In this document: positions 1-11,371 of the stretch, in pieces
Layout: every line of letters starts with the position of its first letter
Numbering within the stretch: position 1 is the stretch's first letter
Assembly: GCA_026874595.1 (NCBI GenBank)
Contig: CM049322.1
Span: forward strand, 27,096,340 to 27,160,339
DNA from: Sipunculus nudus
Lineage: Eukaryota; Annelida; Sipuncula; Golfingiida; Sipunculidae
Reading direction: 5' to 3'
DNA length: 64,000 bases
Notes under the pieces: model-generated
What the model was told of the DNA's origin: nothing
The model's database searches: none
What the model saw: the letters and a program-made list of their open reading frames with translations, nothing else
Position numbers and translations under genes: made by a program

Positions 1-139
1 TTCTTTTGGTAGGTCGTTTCTTTGCTTCATCACTGTATGATAAGAACTTTCTCATTGCTATTTTCGAATGCTGGTACTAACATAATGTTACTGACGCAAA
101 TGCTAAAGTTTTCAGGCAGACATTATTATTTTCTTATAA
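1..139. other. Unassigned sequence
   Basis: Unique-looking AT-rich DNA before the first MITE; no coding or repeat signal was seen. Confidence 0.5.
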
Positions 140-391
140 GGCCAAAAAAATAAAAGGTATGGTTCTCAGGCATCGCCCGTGTCAAGTTTAATCCTTGGAT
201 TATCTTTCAAGAAGATAAATAATACATTTTATGTAATGTTCTTACCTGTATAGAAAAAAATATAGTTATTTTCATGCTTTTCCCTGATCATATGACACTT
301 TTTTTTATATAAAAGAAAGGTAAAAAATAAAATACAACCCGCCCGCACTGGTTTCTTAAAAAAGTGCCTGAGAACCATACCTTTTTTTGCC
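140..391. mobile_element. MITE-like inverted-repeat element, copy 1
   Basis: About 250 bp with inverted ends: the left starts GGCCAAAAAAA and continues GGTATGGTTCTCAGGC; the right ends GCCTGAGAACCATACC then TTTTTTTGCC. The interior contains a CATGCTTTTCCCTGATCATA segment (near 275-294) that reappears, reversed, in the second copy at 37116-37424. There is no coding potential and no clear target duplication. A non-autonomous DNA transposon is the best reading; the superfamily is unknown. Confidence 0.75.
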
Positions 392-439
392 TTACATCAC
401 GATTTGTTAGTATATGTTGATAATACTCGACTTAATTTC

Positions 440-3400
440 GCTGAGCCCGCGGGGACGCTCTACGGAGGCCCGCGAGGACGTGAGGACGTGTACTCTGTGT
501 ACTGTCCTTGCTGGACCCTGTGCAGAGGTCCACAAGTACTTGAGGAAATTTATTCTGTGTACTTACTTGGCTGGACGCTGTACGGAGGCCCGCGAGGACG
601 TGAGGACGCTGTAAGGAGGCCCGCGAGGACGCAAGGAAGTGTTCTCTGTGTACTCTCTTGACTAGACGCCCTACGAGGCCCGTGAGGACGTTAGGACGTT
701 TACTCTATGTACTATCCTGGCTGGACGCTGTACGGAGGCCCGCGAGGACGTGAGGACGTTTACTTCATGTACTATCCTGGCTGGACGCTGTACAGAGGCC
801 CGCGAGGACGTGAGGATGTTCACTCTATGTACAGTCCTGGCGGGACGCTGAACGGAGGTCCACGAGGACGTGTGGACGTTCACTCTATGTATAGTCCTGG
901 GTAGACGCTGTACGGAGGCCCGCAAGGACGTGAGGACGTTTACTCTATGTACTATCCTGGCTGGACGCTGTACGGAGGCCCGCAAGGACGTGAGGACGTT
1001 TACTCTATGTACTATCCTGGCTGGACGCTGTACGGAGGCCCGCGAGGACGTGAGGATGTTCACTCTATGTACTATCCTGGCTGGACGCTGTACGGAGGCC
1101 CGCGAGGACGTGAGGACGTTCACTCTATGTACTATCCTGGCTGGACGCTGTACGGAGGCCCGCGAGGACGTGAGGACGTTTACTCTATGTACTATCCTGG
1201 CTGGACGCTGTACGGAGGCCCGCAAGGACGTGAGGACGTTTACTCTATGTACTATCCTGGCTGGACGCTGTACGGAGGCCCGCAAGGACGTGAGGACGTT
1301 TACTCTATGTACTATCCTGGCTGGACGCTGTACGGAGGCCCGCGAGGACGTGAGGATGTTCACTCTATGTACTATCCTGGCTGGACGCTGTACGGAGGCC
1401 CGCGAGGACGTGAGGACGTTCACTCTATGTACTATCCTGGCTGGACGCTGTACGGAGGCCCGCAAGGACGTGAGGACGTTCACTCTATGTACTAATCCTT
1501 GCTGGACGCTGTACGGAGGCCCGCGAGGACGTGAGGATGTTCACTCTATGTACTATCCTGGCTGGACGCTGTACGGAGGCCCGCAAGGACGTGAGGACGT
1601 TTACTCTATGTACTATCCTGGCTGGACGCTGTATGGAGGCCCGCGAGGACGTGAGGATGTTCACTCTATGTACTATCCTGGCTGGACGCTGTACGGAGGC
1701 CCGCGAGGACGTGAGGATGTTCACTCTATGTACTATCCTTGCTGGACGCTGTACGGAGGCCCGCGAGGACGTGAGGATGTTCACTCTATGTACTATCCTT
1801 GCTGGACGCTGTACGGAGGCCCGCGAGGACGTGAGGACGTTTACTCTATGTACAATCCTGGCTGGACGCTGTACGGAGGCCCGCGAGGACGTGAGGACGT
1901 TTACTCTATGTACTATCCTGGCTGGACGCTGTACGGAGGCCCGCGACGACACGATGTATACTCTATGTACAGTCCTGGCGGGACGCTGAACGGAGGTCCA
2001 CGAGGACGTGAGGACGTTCACTCTATGTATAGTCCTGGGTAGACGCTGTACGGAGGCCCGCAAGGACGTGAGGACGTTTACTCTATGTACTATCCTGGCT
2101 GGACGCTGTACGGAGGCCCGCAAGGACGTGAGGACGTTTACTCTATGTACTATCCTGGCTGGACGCTGTACGGAGACCCGCGAGGACGTGAGGACGTTCA
2201 CTCTATGTACTATCCTGGCTGGACGCTGTACGGAGGCCCGCGAGGACGTGAGGACGTTCACTCTATGTACTATCCTGGCTGGACGCTGTACGGAGGCCCG
2301 CGAGGACGTGAGGACGTTCACTCTATGTATAGTCCTGGGTAGACGCTGTACGGAGGCCCGCAAGGACGTAAGGATGTTCACTCTATGTACTATCCTGGCT
2401 GGACGCTGTACGGAGGCCCGTGAGGACGTGAGGACGTTCACTCTATGTACTAATCCTTGCTGGACGCTGTACAGAGGCCCGCGAGGACGTGAGGATGTTC
2501 ACTCTATGTACTATCCTGGCTGGACGCTGTACGGAGGCCCGCGAGGACGTGAGGACGTTCACTCTATGTATAGTCCTGGGTAGACGCTGTACGGAGGCCC
2601 GCAAGGACGTAAGGATGTTCACTCTATGTACTATCCTGGCTGGACGCTGTACGGAGGCCCGCGAGGACGTGAGGACGTTCACTCTATGTACTAATCCTTG
2701 CTGGACGCTGTACAGAGGCCCGCGAGGACGTGAGGATGTTCACTCTATGTACTATCCTGGCTGGACGCTGTACGGAGGCCCGCGAGGACGTGAGGACGTT
2801 CACTCTATGTATAGTCCTGGCTGGACGCTGTACGGAGGCCCGCGAGGACGTGAGGACGTTCACTCTATGTACTAATCCTTGCTGGACGCTGTACAGAGGC
2901 CCGCGAGGACGTGAGGATGTTCACTCTATGTACTATCCTGGCTGGACGCTGTACGGAGGTCCACGAGGACGTGAGGACGTTCACTCTATGTATAGTCCTG
3001 GGTAGACGCTGTACGGAGGCCCGCAAGGACGTGAGGACGTTTACTCTATGTACTATCCTGGCTGGACGCTGTACGGAGGCCCGCGAGGACGTGGGGACGT
3101 TCACTCTATGTACTATCCTTGCTGGACGCTGTACAGAGGCCCGCGAGGACGTGAGGATGTTCACTCTATGTACTATCCTGGCTGGACGCTGTACGGAGGC
3201 CCGCGAGGACGTGAGGACGTTCACTCTATGTACTATCCTGGCTGGACGCTGAACGGAGGTCCACGAGGACGTGAGGACGTTCACTCTATGTATAGTCCTG
3301 GGTAGACGCTGTACGGAGGCCCGCAAGGACGTGAGGACGTTTACTCTATGTACTATCCTGGCTGGACGCTGTACGGAGGCCCGCGAGGATGTGAGGACGT

Positions 3401-3622
3401 TCACTCTATGTACTAATCCTTGCTGGACGCTGTACAGAGGCCCGCGAGGACGTGAGGATGTTCACTCTATGTACTATCCTGACTGGACGCTGTACGGAGG
3501 CCCGCGAGGACGTGAGGACGTTCACTCTATGTACTATCCTGACTGGACGCTGTACCGAGGCCCGCGAGGACGTGGGGACGTTTTCTCCGTGTACTTTACT
3601 AGCTGGACGCTTAACGGAGGTT
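440..3622. repeat. 60-bp satellite array, ~53 copies
   Basis: Tandem array of a GC-rich 60-bp unit, for example starting GACGCTGTACGGAGGCCCGC. Units differ by a few substitutions. A 61-bp variant containing TACTAATCCTTGCTGG recurs near 1491, 2449, 2690, 2871 and 3412, and a variant with GTATAGTCCTGGGTAG recurs near 893, 2028, 2327, 2568, 2991 and 3290, giving higher-order spacing (for example about 241 bp). Because 60 is divisible by three, frames stay open for hundreds of codons on both strands; this is not evidence of a gene. Confidence 0.95.
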
Positions 3623-4372
3623 GAACCTATTCAACACATGACGAATCAATACACTATTTTCTAACAATAGTGAGTAGGGACATGGGTGACGATGAAGATT
3701 ATGACGTTAATTATCTTAAACATATCGTCACATGTACATGGGAAAGCTGAATTCATTGATTGGCCATTATAAAATAGATGATGCCTGTCTATATATCATT
3801 GGTGTCATTTTCTAAAAACAGCATAGAAATTCATGGCGAGTTTGGATTTTTTTTTCTTACAAAATATTACATTTTAATGGTTTCATACATATCATTAGAT
3901 TATTAAGCATCCTCAAGTTGGTGTAAAATAACACCTTTAATGCCTTCCTATTTGACTTTGTTGCAAAAAAAAAACCTTCATGATATATCGATGATGACTT
4001 ATAACACTGACATTGACCATACTATGTACCTTTCATGACTTTAGAAGTATCACCAGATGAACGGACATCCTTAGGTTAATCGGAAACACCACCCTAAATG
4101 GGTCTCTATGTAATTAATTCGTTATGTTATGGACATTTCATTATTTCACCAGTTTTAATGGACACCATATTGGATGTATAGGGTTAATGTGACAGTTTGC
4201 AATAGGTAGAATCTGGTTGGGTTTTATTCGTGCATTAAGCCACTACCAATGAATCCGTTTCAGGTGAGAAACCTTTGAAATCATTTTTGTCCAATCTCTA
4301 TTAACAAATATAGTTTTATTGGTTTGACTCTCTCCATTCGTCTGAACGGGGTGGAACAGACCCAGGAATACA
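3623..4372. other. Intergenic or intronic unique DNA
   Basis: AT-rich, no exon pattern and no repeat recognised. Confidence 0.5.
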
Positions 4373-4917
4373 TGGCGTCATGACGCCTCCCTCACAGCGT
4401 TATTTGTGACAGTCATGGCGCCTCCTTCACGGCGTTGTTTGTGACCGCCACGACGCCTCCCTAACGGCATGTTTGTGGCAGGCATGACGCCTACCTCGAG
4501 GCGTTTTTTTGTGACAGACATGACGCCTCCATCTCGGCGTTGTTTGTGACAGACATGAAGCCTCCCTCACGGCGTTGTTTGTAACAGACATGACGCCTCC
4601 CTCACGGCGTTGTTTATGACAGACATGACGCCTCCATCACGGCGTTGTTTGTGACAGACATGACGCCTCCCTCACGGCGTTGTTTGTAACAGACATGATG
4701 CCTCCCTCACGGCGTTGTTTGTGACAGACATGACGCCTCCCTAACGGCATGTTTGTGGCAGACATGACGCCTCCCTCACGGCGTTGTTTGTGACAGACAT
4801 GATGCCTACCTCACGGCGTTGTTTGTGACAGACATGACGCCTCAATCACGGCGTTGTTTGTGACAGACATGACGCCTCCATCACGGCGTTGTTGTGACAG
4901 ACATGACGCCTCCCTCA
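4373..4917. repeat. 35-bp minisatellite, ~15 copies
   Basis: The unit contains GACAGACATGACGCCTCCCT then CACGGCGTTGTTTGT. Each unit holds ACGCC and GGCGT about 8-9 bp apart, so it can form a 5-bp-stem hairpin. Some units are shortened. Confidence 0.92.
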
Positions 4918-5620
4918 TGTTCACCATTGGTAGTGAAATTAACAACATGATAAAATGTGTCAGATTAATTTAGCTGAATCAATGATACTTGTAACTGTTT
5001 AACCCGCTAGAGATGCGGGTTTGCGTGATACTGATATTTCACCCACTGGTTTAATCAGTGGTATCTGATCTCAGATTCACGTCAACATGGACGTGCTGTT
5101 TTGAAGTCGAGGCACTTAGATCATTTCATTTTATAAGCGACCGTGTGAAAGTTAGACTTGTTTACTTGAAATAGCCGCTTTATGACCTATCCCTAAGAAA
5201 GCCCATATTTCCATGTTGAAAGCTTGATTTATTTTCCTTCACATAAACTTAAAAGTCAATTGCAGACGGCACATTCACTCAGAGACGTCAGTAAATTATC
5301 ATATCCGATTTATAAGATAGGGCAGACTGGTGTGACACAGCGACATGGAGATTCATGAATATTTATGAGCGTCAAAGAAACATAGATCGTGCGATTCTTT
5401 TTTGTGTTTTGCCAATGTGGGGGCTAAAAATGAAGATGGCGGGTGGGAGTTCTCGCCTGCGTGTTTATAAAAGGAACTTTCATCCCGAAAGAAGCTACAT
5501 AAATCACAGTTTTAACATGCCTAGTGTACTGAAAACGTATCTATATTTACATTATTCAAACCGGGATAAGTGTATTAGACATTGAAAATCATTTCAACCT
5601 CTCGGATGGTAACACGTACA
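4918..5620. other. Unassigned sequence
   Basis: No exon or repeat recognised. A short hairpin (CCACTG...CAGTGG) lies near 5043-5062. Confidence 0.4.
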
Positions 5621-5755
<135 letters not shown>

Positions 5756-5904
5756 GTTCAGTTAGTTGGGCCGTATCCGCAATGGAATATAATCTTTATC
5801 GTGAATCAGTTTACTCTGTCGCATTAGGCCACGAATCCGCATCAGTTCGGTTTACTGTATATAGTCCGCTTGAAAGAAGGTCCACAGTAGTTCGGTTTAT
5901 ACAG

Positions 5905-6076
5905 AAGCGGAACCACGGGAGGGGTCCAGGGGGTCATCTTTTTTAAGGGTTCAGACCAATTTCTGTGGCCTGGAACCCCCTCCCCCTTTTCCTGAGCTGG
6001 TGACCTTTTTTTAGGGTTTGTCATTAGTCTTCCTGGGTTGAACCCTTCCTTTTCCTAAATCCTGGATCCGCCCATG
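5905..6076 (-). repeat. Dispersed 'GCGGATCCAGGA' repeat, copy 1
   Basis: Read on the minus strand it starts GGGCGGATCCAGGATTTAGG, followed by a purine-rich tract, ACTAATGACAAACCCTAAAA, and a G-rich end. The same order appears on the plus strand at 47090-47300 and, partially, at 36362-36521. Confidence 0.75.
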
Positions 6077-6448
6077 TTATACAAGTCCGGTTTACAGTAA
6101 ACGCTTTCCTAGTACGTGCAGGCAAATCCGTTTCGTTTCTAATCTTAGTGAGGCCAGTTTAGCTGCCACTTGGCCTGATCCAAAATATCACTTTCAGCAG
6201 CACAGTAAATCGGATAAACAATCAGGCCGCAATAGCAAAAACATGTAATATGGAATATACCGATTTCGGCTGCTGTAAAGCGAACTACACTGGGGACGCG
6301 TGGGTACTACTTCGAGACAAAAGTAAACCGGTTTAGCATAATTATATAGATATTATATAGATGCAAATCAAATGCGGATGCGGCCTTTGACTTCATCCAG
6401 TTTGTGTTACAATACTGTTTCGTGAGAGCATTGGGGCACTCTATTAAA
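6077..6448. other. Intron sequence, nothing recognised
   Basis: Intronic DNA downstream of exon g; no exon or repeat seen. Confidence 0.4.
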
Positions 6449-6785
6449 ATAACTTACACTGGCCGGCACTTTAATCACAGACATACATTGGCCGGGACTG
6501 TAATCAAATAATTAACGCTGGCCGGCACTGTAATCAAATAACTTCCACTGGCTGGCACTTTAATCAAATGACTTACACTGGCCGGCACTGTCATCAAATA
6601 ACTTCCACTGGCCGGCACTTTAATCAAATAACTTACACTGGCCGGTTCTATAATCAAATAACTTCCACTGGCCGGCACTGTAATCAAATAACTTACACTA
6701 ACCAGCACTGTGTTTAAATAATTTACACTGGCTGAATACTGTAGTCACATACCTTGCATTGACCGGCACTGTAATAAAATAACTT
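6449..6785. repeat. 30-bp minisatellite abutting the exon g donor
   Basis: About 11 units of 30 bp. On the minus strand a unit reads ATTTGATTACAGTGCCGGCC then AGTGTAAGTT. The first intron bases after exon g (GTAAGTTATTTTATTACAGTG) are a variant of the same unit. Units alternate between GTAAGTT and GGAAGTT forms, a 60-bp dimer. Confidence 0.92.
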
Positions 6786-6787
6786 AC

Positions 6788-6835
6788 CTGAACACGTGCC
6801 TACGCTTTGGGTCTCCATTAGTGGACGAAAAGAAG
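6788..6835 (-). CDS. DPP IV-like gene, exon g (beta-propeller)
   Basis: A 48-bp exon: one base, then 'FFSSTNGDPKRRHVF', then two bases. The family pattern V-[YF]-F-x-S-T-x-x-D-P-x-x-R-H-[LV]-[YF] is clear. The acceptor is ttctctttttcacag and the donor CAG|GTAAGTT, both near-ideal. Phase fits exon f across a 4.3-kb intron. The intron that follows begins directly with a 30-bp minisatellite whose unit resembles this donor region. The next exon (Cys-rich propeller blade, then hydrolase domain) was not found in bases 1-6787 and probably lies outside the window. Confidence 0.85.
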
Positions 6836-6972
6836 CTGTGAAAAAGAGAATATAACGTTAACTCGTTAACAGCCAGGCCGACCTGATACTCGTAAAAAAC
6901 TTGTATAAAGGAAAATAAGAAAAAAGCTCATTAAATGCGATAAATATTTCAAGTTTATTGTATATTGCTTAT

Positions 6973-7815
6973 AGAATCACGGCGGGATAATGTAAACCAG
7001 ACACTCACAGGGGCCTTATACAATTACGGCGGGATAATGTAAACCAGACACTCACGCAGGTTTTAATGAATCACGGCGGATTATGTAAACCAGACGCTTA
7101 CACAGGCCATATAGAATCACGACAGGATAATGTAAACCAGCCACTTACACAGGCCTTATAGAATCACGGCGGGATAATGTAAACCAGACACTCACACGGG
7201 CCTTATAGAATAACGGCGGGATAATGTAAACCAGACAATCCCACAGGCTCCCACAGGCCTTATATAATCACGGCGGGATAATGTAAACCATACACTCACA
7301 CGGGCCTTATAGAATCACGGCGGAATAATGTAAACCAGAAACTCACACAGGCCTTATAGAATCACGGCGGGATAATGTAAACCAGACACTCACAGGGGCC
7401 TTATAGAATAACGACGGGATAATGTAAACCAGACACTCACACAGGCCTTATAGAATCACGACGGGATAATGTAAACCAGACACTCACACAGACCTTATAG
7501 AATCACGGTGGGATAATGTTATGCGGACACCCACACGGGCCTTATAGAATCACGGCGGGATAATATAAACCAGACACTCACACGGGCCTTTTAGAATCAC
7601 GGCGGAATAATGTAAACCAGCCACTTACACAGGCCTTATTGAATCACGCCGGGATAATGTAAACCAGCCACTCACACAGGCCTTACAGAATCAAGGCCGG
7701 ATAATGTAAACTAGACACTCACACAGGCCTTATAGCATCAAGGCCGGATAATGTAAACCAGCCACACACACAGGCCTTACAGAATCAAGGCCGGATATTG
7801 TAAACTAGACACACA
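6973..7815. repeat. 47-bp minisatellite, ~18 copies
   Basis: The unit contains GAATCACGGCGGGATAATGT then AAACCAGACACTCACACGGG. It lies in the intron between exons f and g. Right-hand units are more diverged (CAAGGCCGGATAATG). Confidence 0.93.
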
Positions 7816-8099
7816 GGCTTTAAACAGACACTGCCAGAAGATTAAGCATGTTACATTTCATAAATCTGATGTAAAAATTACCGTTGGTGGGACAAGAATT
7901 TGAGCGTTTAGCATGGACAAATCTTCCTGCCTGATTTGACGGCTGGAAGAACGGAATGTTACACTTTCGTGTAAAACCATGACGGGCCGAGGCGTTGGAG
8001 GCGGGGAGTTTGTGTGGCCCGTCAGTGTCCAGTTCTGACTATGGTGTCTTGAACAATCACCGGAGGAAAAGAAACAGACACTTCCACACACATAAGGGC

Positions 8100-8420
8100 T
8101 GAACCCACCAAGGCCGACACGCGTCTCGACACAGAGCTACACGGATCGACACAGAAAACGGGCGAATCAAACCGACAATTGACCGACACACATGGGCTAA
8201 ACGACACGGAGATTGCCGCGTGTTGGCGGCAAGTTGTGTCGGTTTGCGTCGCCTAGCGTGTCGTGTAGTATGTAAAGTATGTCGCTTGTCCAGCTCGATA
8301 CGGGCTTCCATTCCACGACAAATCGAACATGCTCGATTGTGTCAAGCGGCCCAGGATGCAAAGCCGACACACTCCTAGTGTCGTGTGCTTCTCCACGACG
8401 TGTCGTGTGACTTGGTCTAC
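8100..8420. other. Cluster of CGACAC / GTGTCG words
   Basis: About 11 occurrences of CGACAC or its complement in roughly 300 bp, mostly CGACAC on the left half and GTGTCG on the right half. The arrangement suggests a degenerate foldback or subterminal-repeat structure inside the intron. Overlapping minus-strand ORFs here look composition-driven. Confidence 0.45.
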
Positions 8421-8565
8421 TGCCACTCTGGACGTCATCTGTGTCTTGGCGAGATGCGTGCGTGACGCATGTCGGGCTTGGTTGGTTCGACCCTTTCACA
8501 AAGAACGATGTTTTTGGTGTGAACGCAAAGGTATCCTGTGAATTTACTGATCTTAGATAAAAGTA

Positions 8566-9802
8566 CAGTGGAACCCCACAATTACGACCAGCCTGGGGAC
8601 TAAGCAAAGTGGTCGTAATTTGGGGGTGGTCGTATTTGTGAAACTCTTACCTTGGTCGCATATATCACGGCGATGTTTAATGTGTATCAGTTTGTATAAA
8701 TTGCATATCTTTAATGTGAATTATAACAAAAAAATTTACTAAGCGGAGAACTCTTATTAGGAATGTTTTATTTTGTGTATCTGAAAAGAAAACAAAATTG
8801 TTTTATATATTTATTCATGATAAAAATATATATACATTGACACATACGTAGTGACTGATGATTAACACATAATTACACTAGAGACAATACGAAGATAACC
8901 TACATGAACAAATTGAACATTATACGTGGCTGTCATATCTTTAGCCCTCTACCTGAGTATATATTGCGTGCACTTGAGTTTTACCGACGCTTAACTGCTG
9001 AGTCAGTTGGCGCTGACTGCACCCTGGTGTTTCCGCCTTGATTAACACCACTTTCTCCTTCAAGGAGCGCTCTTTCCGAGGCATGGTCGCACAACAGCAA
9101 GCAATTTAAACGCAAACTGAACCAGCTGACAAATAAACTGACAGCGATTTATCTGATAAGGCAAGACAACGGATTTGTCCCAATGCAAGAATTGTATTTA
9201 TACATTTGACTGACTGCTCAGTACTCAGTGTGAGTAAGGTATGAGCACATTTAGGATTAACTAGATCATTAATTTGACCAATGAGGATCGAACATTATGT
9301 GATGAGTAAAAATATTAAGCTCTCACCCCCGCACTTTTGGTAGCTGTAATACAGGTGATCACTGAGGGGCAATTAGCATCGCTAGTCCAAGGGCAGTTAG
9401 CCAGGCAGACCGGCTCATTAGATAATCAGCCGTTAGTTACCCTCTTTGATCTACAACTTACGCCTCAACGAGTCTCAGCGCGGACATCGAGTCAGGAAGG
9501 GTTACACTAGGGTTGGGAACCCTTGTTACCCTCTTCGATCTTTCGTTAAGGCGCCTGTGACAAGGCGCAGCCATTGACTCGTGACAAAAGTTGTTTCAGT
9601 ACTTCTCGGCGGTGGTCGCATTAGCGGGGTCGCAATAGCGCTGGGGCCAGGATATCTGGTCGTAATTCTGAATTAAGGGGTGGTCGTAATTTTGAGTCAT
9701 TTTTAAACATAAATAAACTAAAAAAAATTCGGGACCAAGCAAAGTGGTCGTAATTGTGAGGTGGTCGCAATTGTGGGGTGGTCGCAAGGCGGGGTTCCAC
9801 TG
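8566..9802. mobile_element. pogo/Tigger-like DNA transposon, non-autonomous, copy 1
   Basis: Bounded by inverted ends CAGTGGAACCCC ... GGGGTTCCACTG and flanked on both sides by TA, the target duplication of Tc1/mariner-pogo elements. Subterminal GTGGTCGTAATT words repeat inside both ends. An internal minus-strand fragment encodes a CENP-B-type N-terminal helix-turn-helix (8941-9084), but no DDE catalytic domain is left. It lies in the intron between exons f and g. Confidence 0.88.
8941..9084 (-). pseudogene. Transposase remnant: CENP-B/pogo N-terminal HTH
   Basis: Forty-seven codons beginning 'MPRKERSLKEKVVLIKAE' and containing 'CSQRQLTQQLSVGKTQV'. This matches the N-terminal DNA-binding domain of Tigger/pogo transposases and CENP-B: basic start, K-x-x-[LVI]-I-K helix, then S-Q-R-x-L-A-x-x-x-x-V-G-K-[ST]. 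It ends in a stop straight after the domain. The second copy of the element (42267-42455) carries the same domain, so the family can be aligned. Only the DNA-binding part survives, so it cannot transpose by itself. Confidence 0.8.
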
Positions 9803-9854
9803 TATATAATAAAATAAAAGTATTTCCTTGATATTTGAAGTGCAAGCTAAATTT

Positions 9855-10980
9855 TCTGACTGCATTCTGAGTGCATTTCATATACTCGGGTCCATTCTTG
9901 TGGCCGTCCCGAATTTTTTTGCTCATGTTCAAAACATTCGAACTTGAGAAAATCGAACGGCATTCGAAATGTATTTTTTACTGCACTTTGACTGCATTCC
10001 AAATATTCTTAGCGCGTTCCAACAGCATTCGATACATTCTGACCGCATTCGACGGAGAACCGAAACGGCAAGCCACTTCAAATCCTACCAGAATGTCCCG
10101 AATGCGCCTTGAATAAGCCTGAGAGAAACTCGAATGCATCTCGATTGCTGCCGGAATCTATTTCGATGGTAAAAGAATTCATCTGGAATGCACTCGAATG
10201 CCGTCCGAAACTTTTGACTGCCGCTCGAATGCGGCTCGAATGCAGTCGGAACTCCCCGATTGGCCCTCGAATGAGTGCGGACGTGATAAGAACACCGCCG
10301 AATCGCATAAAAATGAGGTCAGCTTCCGCTGGAATGTTAGTCGGCATTGAGGAATCGCCTAGTCAACGTCACGTCATGACAAAAAAGAAAAAGGGAACCA
10401 AAGTCAAGAACTTCACCACTGGCCGTGGCAGAGGAGCTGCAGCCCAAGAAGCCCCTGAAGAGCTCCTGTTGTTGAAAATGCCCACGCACCTTCAGAGTCT
10501 GAAGCTGAGTCCACAGCCTCTCCCCGTGCTTCCCAGATGAGCATAATGGCCGAGGTCCATCAGCAAGCAGCACAATCCTCCTCTGACAGTAAGACTGAAG
10601 AGAGACGCTAGATTTGGCAGCATTTTATACCTATCACGGAACCATTCCGGTGGTGTTCTTGATACACTCGGGACATTCGTGTTACATTCCAGCTGCACAT
10701 GTTTGAATCGGTGGCCATTCCGGGAGCGTTCTCACAACATGCGAGGTGAATTCGTGCAGCATTCGAGGCACCTTCCGACCAGACTTCGGCCGGTATTCGG
10801 CCAGCAATCGAACACTTGTACGGCATTCGAAGTGCATTCTTCATATTCTGACTGCATTCTAACAGCATTCTCAATATTCCTACTGTGCCAACTACATCTG
10901 AGCTGCATTCGAAAGCTAAGAAAGTGCAAAAATCATCCGAAGCGGGTGCGAAACGCATTCTAAGTATTCAAACGGCATTC
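9855..10980. mobile_element. Field of GCATTC/GAATGC motifs around an ORF remnant
   Basis: Around 20 GCATTC or GAATGC words in 1.1 kb, often followed by GA or CGA. Orientation is blocked: GCATTC at 9863-10043, GAATGC at 10100-10240, and GCATTC at 10757-10972. The inner and right blocks face each other around the coding remnant at 10376-10611, as expected for subterminal repeats of a DNA transposon. No clean termini or target duplication were found. Superfamily unknown. Confidence 0.5.
10376..10611 (+). pseudogene. Frameshifted lysine/acid-rich ORF remnant
   Basis: Starts 'MTKKKKGTKVKNF' then 'GRGRGAAAQEAPEE'. Near 10461 the protein-like signal moves to another frame and continues 'ESEAESTASPRAS' and 'QQAAQSSSDSKTEERR' to a TAG at 10609. 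The two halves have coherent low-complexity composition, as in N-terminal regions of transposon or chromatin proteins. No domain is recognised and a function cannot be assigned. Its placement between opposed motif fields suggests it belongs to that mobile element. Confidence 0.45.
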
Positions 10981-11148
10981 TTATACAAAGCTGTAAGAAT
11001 TTAGGTCAATTTGAAATTCCCTCCCGAATGTGGTGCGAATTTTGAAAAAATTCTTCGTTCCGGTTCTGCTTGATTACTGCTGATTCCGAATAAGCGTGCC
11101 GGGGGCTTTAAAGAATGTGGTCAAGGATCTGACACTGAAAGTGCTCAC

Positions 11149-11237
11149 ACAAGTTGTCGATTCTGGTCAACTCCATTTATACTGACCACCTCCACGGCCC
11201 CCTCGGTCAGGAAGGTCAGTTGTCCGAGGGCGTCTGT
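11149..11237 (-). CDS. DPP IV-like gene, exon f (beta-propeller)
   Basis: Twenty-nine codons plus two bases, starting in phase 0 after the acceptor cttatatctgtag. It reads 'TFLTEGAVEVVSINGVD' and then 'QNRQL'. This corresponds to the family motif T-F-[IL]-T-x-G-x-W-E-V-x-x-I; here the usual Trp is Val, the only conspicuous departure noticed in the gene. The donor choice is TTGT|GTGAGC, so the last codon (Val) is completed by exon g. A TA/CATA microsatellite and the truncated LTR of the retrotransposon begin within about 100-320 bp upstream in transcription order. Confidence 0.85.
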
Positions 11238-11318
11238 CTACAGATATAAGCATATTTACTCAGAAATCGTTCAAATACAGCATGGTCAAAACCTGCACCT
11301 TCCCCTCTACCACACACA

Positions 11319-11325
11319 TAAATAA

Positions 11326-11371
<46 letters not shown>

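Noticed and set aside
870-2042. 390-codon and other long ORFs in the 60-bp array
   Set aside because: The unit length is a multiple of three, so frames without an internal stop stay open on both strands; no start context, splice site or family match.
6449-7815. CRISPR-like regular repeats
   Set aside because: Units are contiguous tandem copies without unique spacers, in a spliced eukaryotic gene.
7880-7951. Possible DPP IV exon ending 'LNAQILVPPT' on the minus strand
   Set aside because: It has a good acceptor and a suggestive motif, but it would fall between exons f and g in the wrong order, and its end phase does not fit exon g.
8197-8607. 136-codon minus-strand ORF
   Set aside because: Follows from the CGACAC-rich composition; no domain, and it crosses the pogo element boundary.
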